Shown: positions 63,566 through 64,000 of the stretch, one piece after another
Position numbering within the stretch: the first letter of the stretch is position 1
Layout of the letters: each line of letters begins with the position of its first letter
Source of the DNA: Acidobacteriaceae bacterium
GTDB lineage: Bacteria; Acidobacteriota; Terriglobia; Terriglobales; Acidobacteriaceae
Reading direction: 5' to 3'
NCBI GenBank assembly: GCA_030041045.1
Contig: JASHOQ010000123.1
Span: 28,935 to 92,934 of the forward strand
Length of the DNA stretch: 64,000 bases
Position numbers and translations under genes: made by a program
The notes under the pieces: generated by a model
The model's input: only the letters and a program-made list of their open reading frames with translations
Database searches by the model: none
Told to the model about the DNA's origin: nothing

Positions 63566-64000
63566 AGGTCTGGTACTCGCTCCCTGGTGCTCGTTCCTTG
63601 ACCGCCGCCGTGCGCGTGCGTTCCTGCCGCCGGGATATCCTCACCCTCCTCCTCGCGGAGGCCGACGGCCGAAGATCTTTCGCGTCGGCTCGCCGGAATG
63701 CTTCCTGTTCAAATGATCGGGAGCCGGCGATCTTGATCTCGGCGAATGTTTCGGGGAGGGTCGGCGGCCCGGAACCGTGCAACGAGGACGTCACGCATAT
63801 GAAAAATGCCGAAATGGCTGGATGGCCAACTTTCCCTCCGGCCGGCTTCGAATGAAGCTACTATGGTAGTCGAAAAGACGAGGCGCGGGCGCTGGCGCAG
63901 AGATGCCCGACGCCGTTTTTTAGAGACGAGCCGGTGCGGCAAAAAGATACATTTCCTCCACGCCGCATCCCGCGGAGTGGGAATCGGCCGGATAGGCTCA
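63566..64000. other. Upstream of the efflux operon; no gene recognised
   Basis: 435 bp to the window end. A plus-strand frame from ATG 63868 runs off the edge but encodes only a basic, unrecognised sequence. No adjacent regulator gene is visible here. Confidence 0.35.

Noticed and set aside
63868..64000. Possible gene running off the right edge
   Set aside because: Only about 44 codons, very basic, no ribosome binding site and no recognisable motif.

Overview
The window is a GC-rich bacterial chromosome segment that looks like Acidobacteriota, most likely class Terriglobia. The evidence is a set of family markers: an acidobacterial-type duplicated orphan permease (ADOP) directly behind a PadR regulator, a 1357-residue Oar-like TonB-dependent receptor with an N-terminal carboxypeptidase-regulatory domain, a TIGR03118 protein, a DUF5818 protein, RND efflux genes, and a kinase-like/TonB fusion. 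No rRNA, tRNA, CRISPR array, phage module or transposase gene was recognised. The region is genic and chromosomal in character, but its intergenic spaces are unusually rich in short repeats.

Layout. 1-8956: the 3'-truncated (by the window edge) GH15 glucoamylase, Mn-type superoxide dismutase, a DUF1254/DUF1214 protein, a GNAT, a TIGR03118 protein and small secreted unknowns. 9008-14121: an M48 membrane metalloprotease divergent from a pair of secreted TldD/TldE-like proteins, the second lacking the metal site. 14203-21172: a GNAT, a DUF1761 protein, a GH105 hydrolase and the TonB-dependent receptor. 21462-27224: Obg GTPase convergent with ADOP, which sits behind PadR; a perfect 11-3-11 palindrome lies just upstream of padR. 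27237-34595: two divergent operons (small membrane protein, kinase-like/methyltransferase fusion and AlkP-type sulfatase leftward; UbiA prenyltransferase, GT-C-like membrane protein, L-rhamnose mutarotase and L,D-transpeptidase rightward) that look like a cell-envelope glycan locus. 34641-44212: ABC-F ATPase, PEP carboxylase, a pseudokinase-TonB fusion, cysK and cysE. 44339-51655: a barrel-like protein, a WYL regulator divergent from a DinB-like gene, a MoxR-type ATPase with its VWA partner, and a secreted Ig-like/FN3 protein. 52218-56863: a divergent GH115 alpha-glucuronidase and beta-helix hydrolase. 57024-63565: an RND efflux operon (pump, adaptor, outer-membrane factor).

Metabolically the glycoside hydrolases (GH15, GH105, GH115, beta-helix), TonB receptor and rhamnose mutarotase fit a heterotrophic degrader of starch, pectin and glucuronoxylan. 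PEP carboxylase and the cysK-cysE pair are core metabolism.

The most unusual signal is not a gene. Four repeat types recur: (i) degenerate heptanucleotide arrays (AGGGAAY / AGTGAAC type, exact 7-nt phase) that begin within a few bases after stop codons, are always purine-rich on the coding strand of the upstream gene, and are usually followed by a complementary arm so that a long hairpin can form; (ii) a 109-bp palindromic element bounded by GCATTTTCTGAGT inverted ends, in three copies at gene 3' ends; (iii) a CCCACCC...GATGGGG palindrome; (iv) in-frame short tandem expansions inside or at the ends of proteins. In several places these repeats supply stop codons, C-termini or the sequence directly in front of a start codon.
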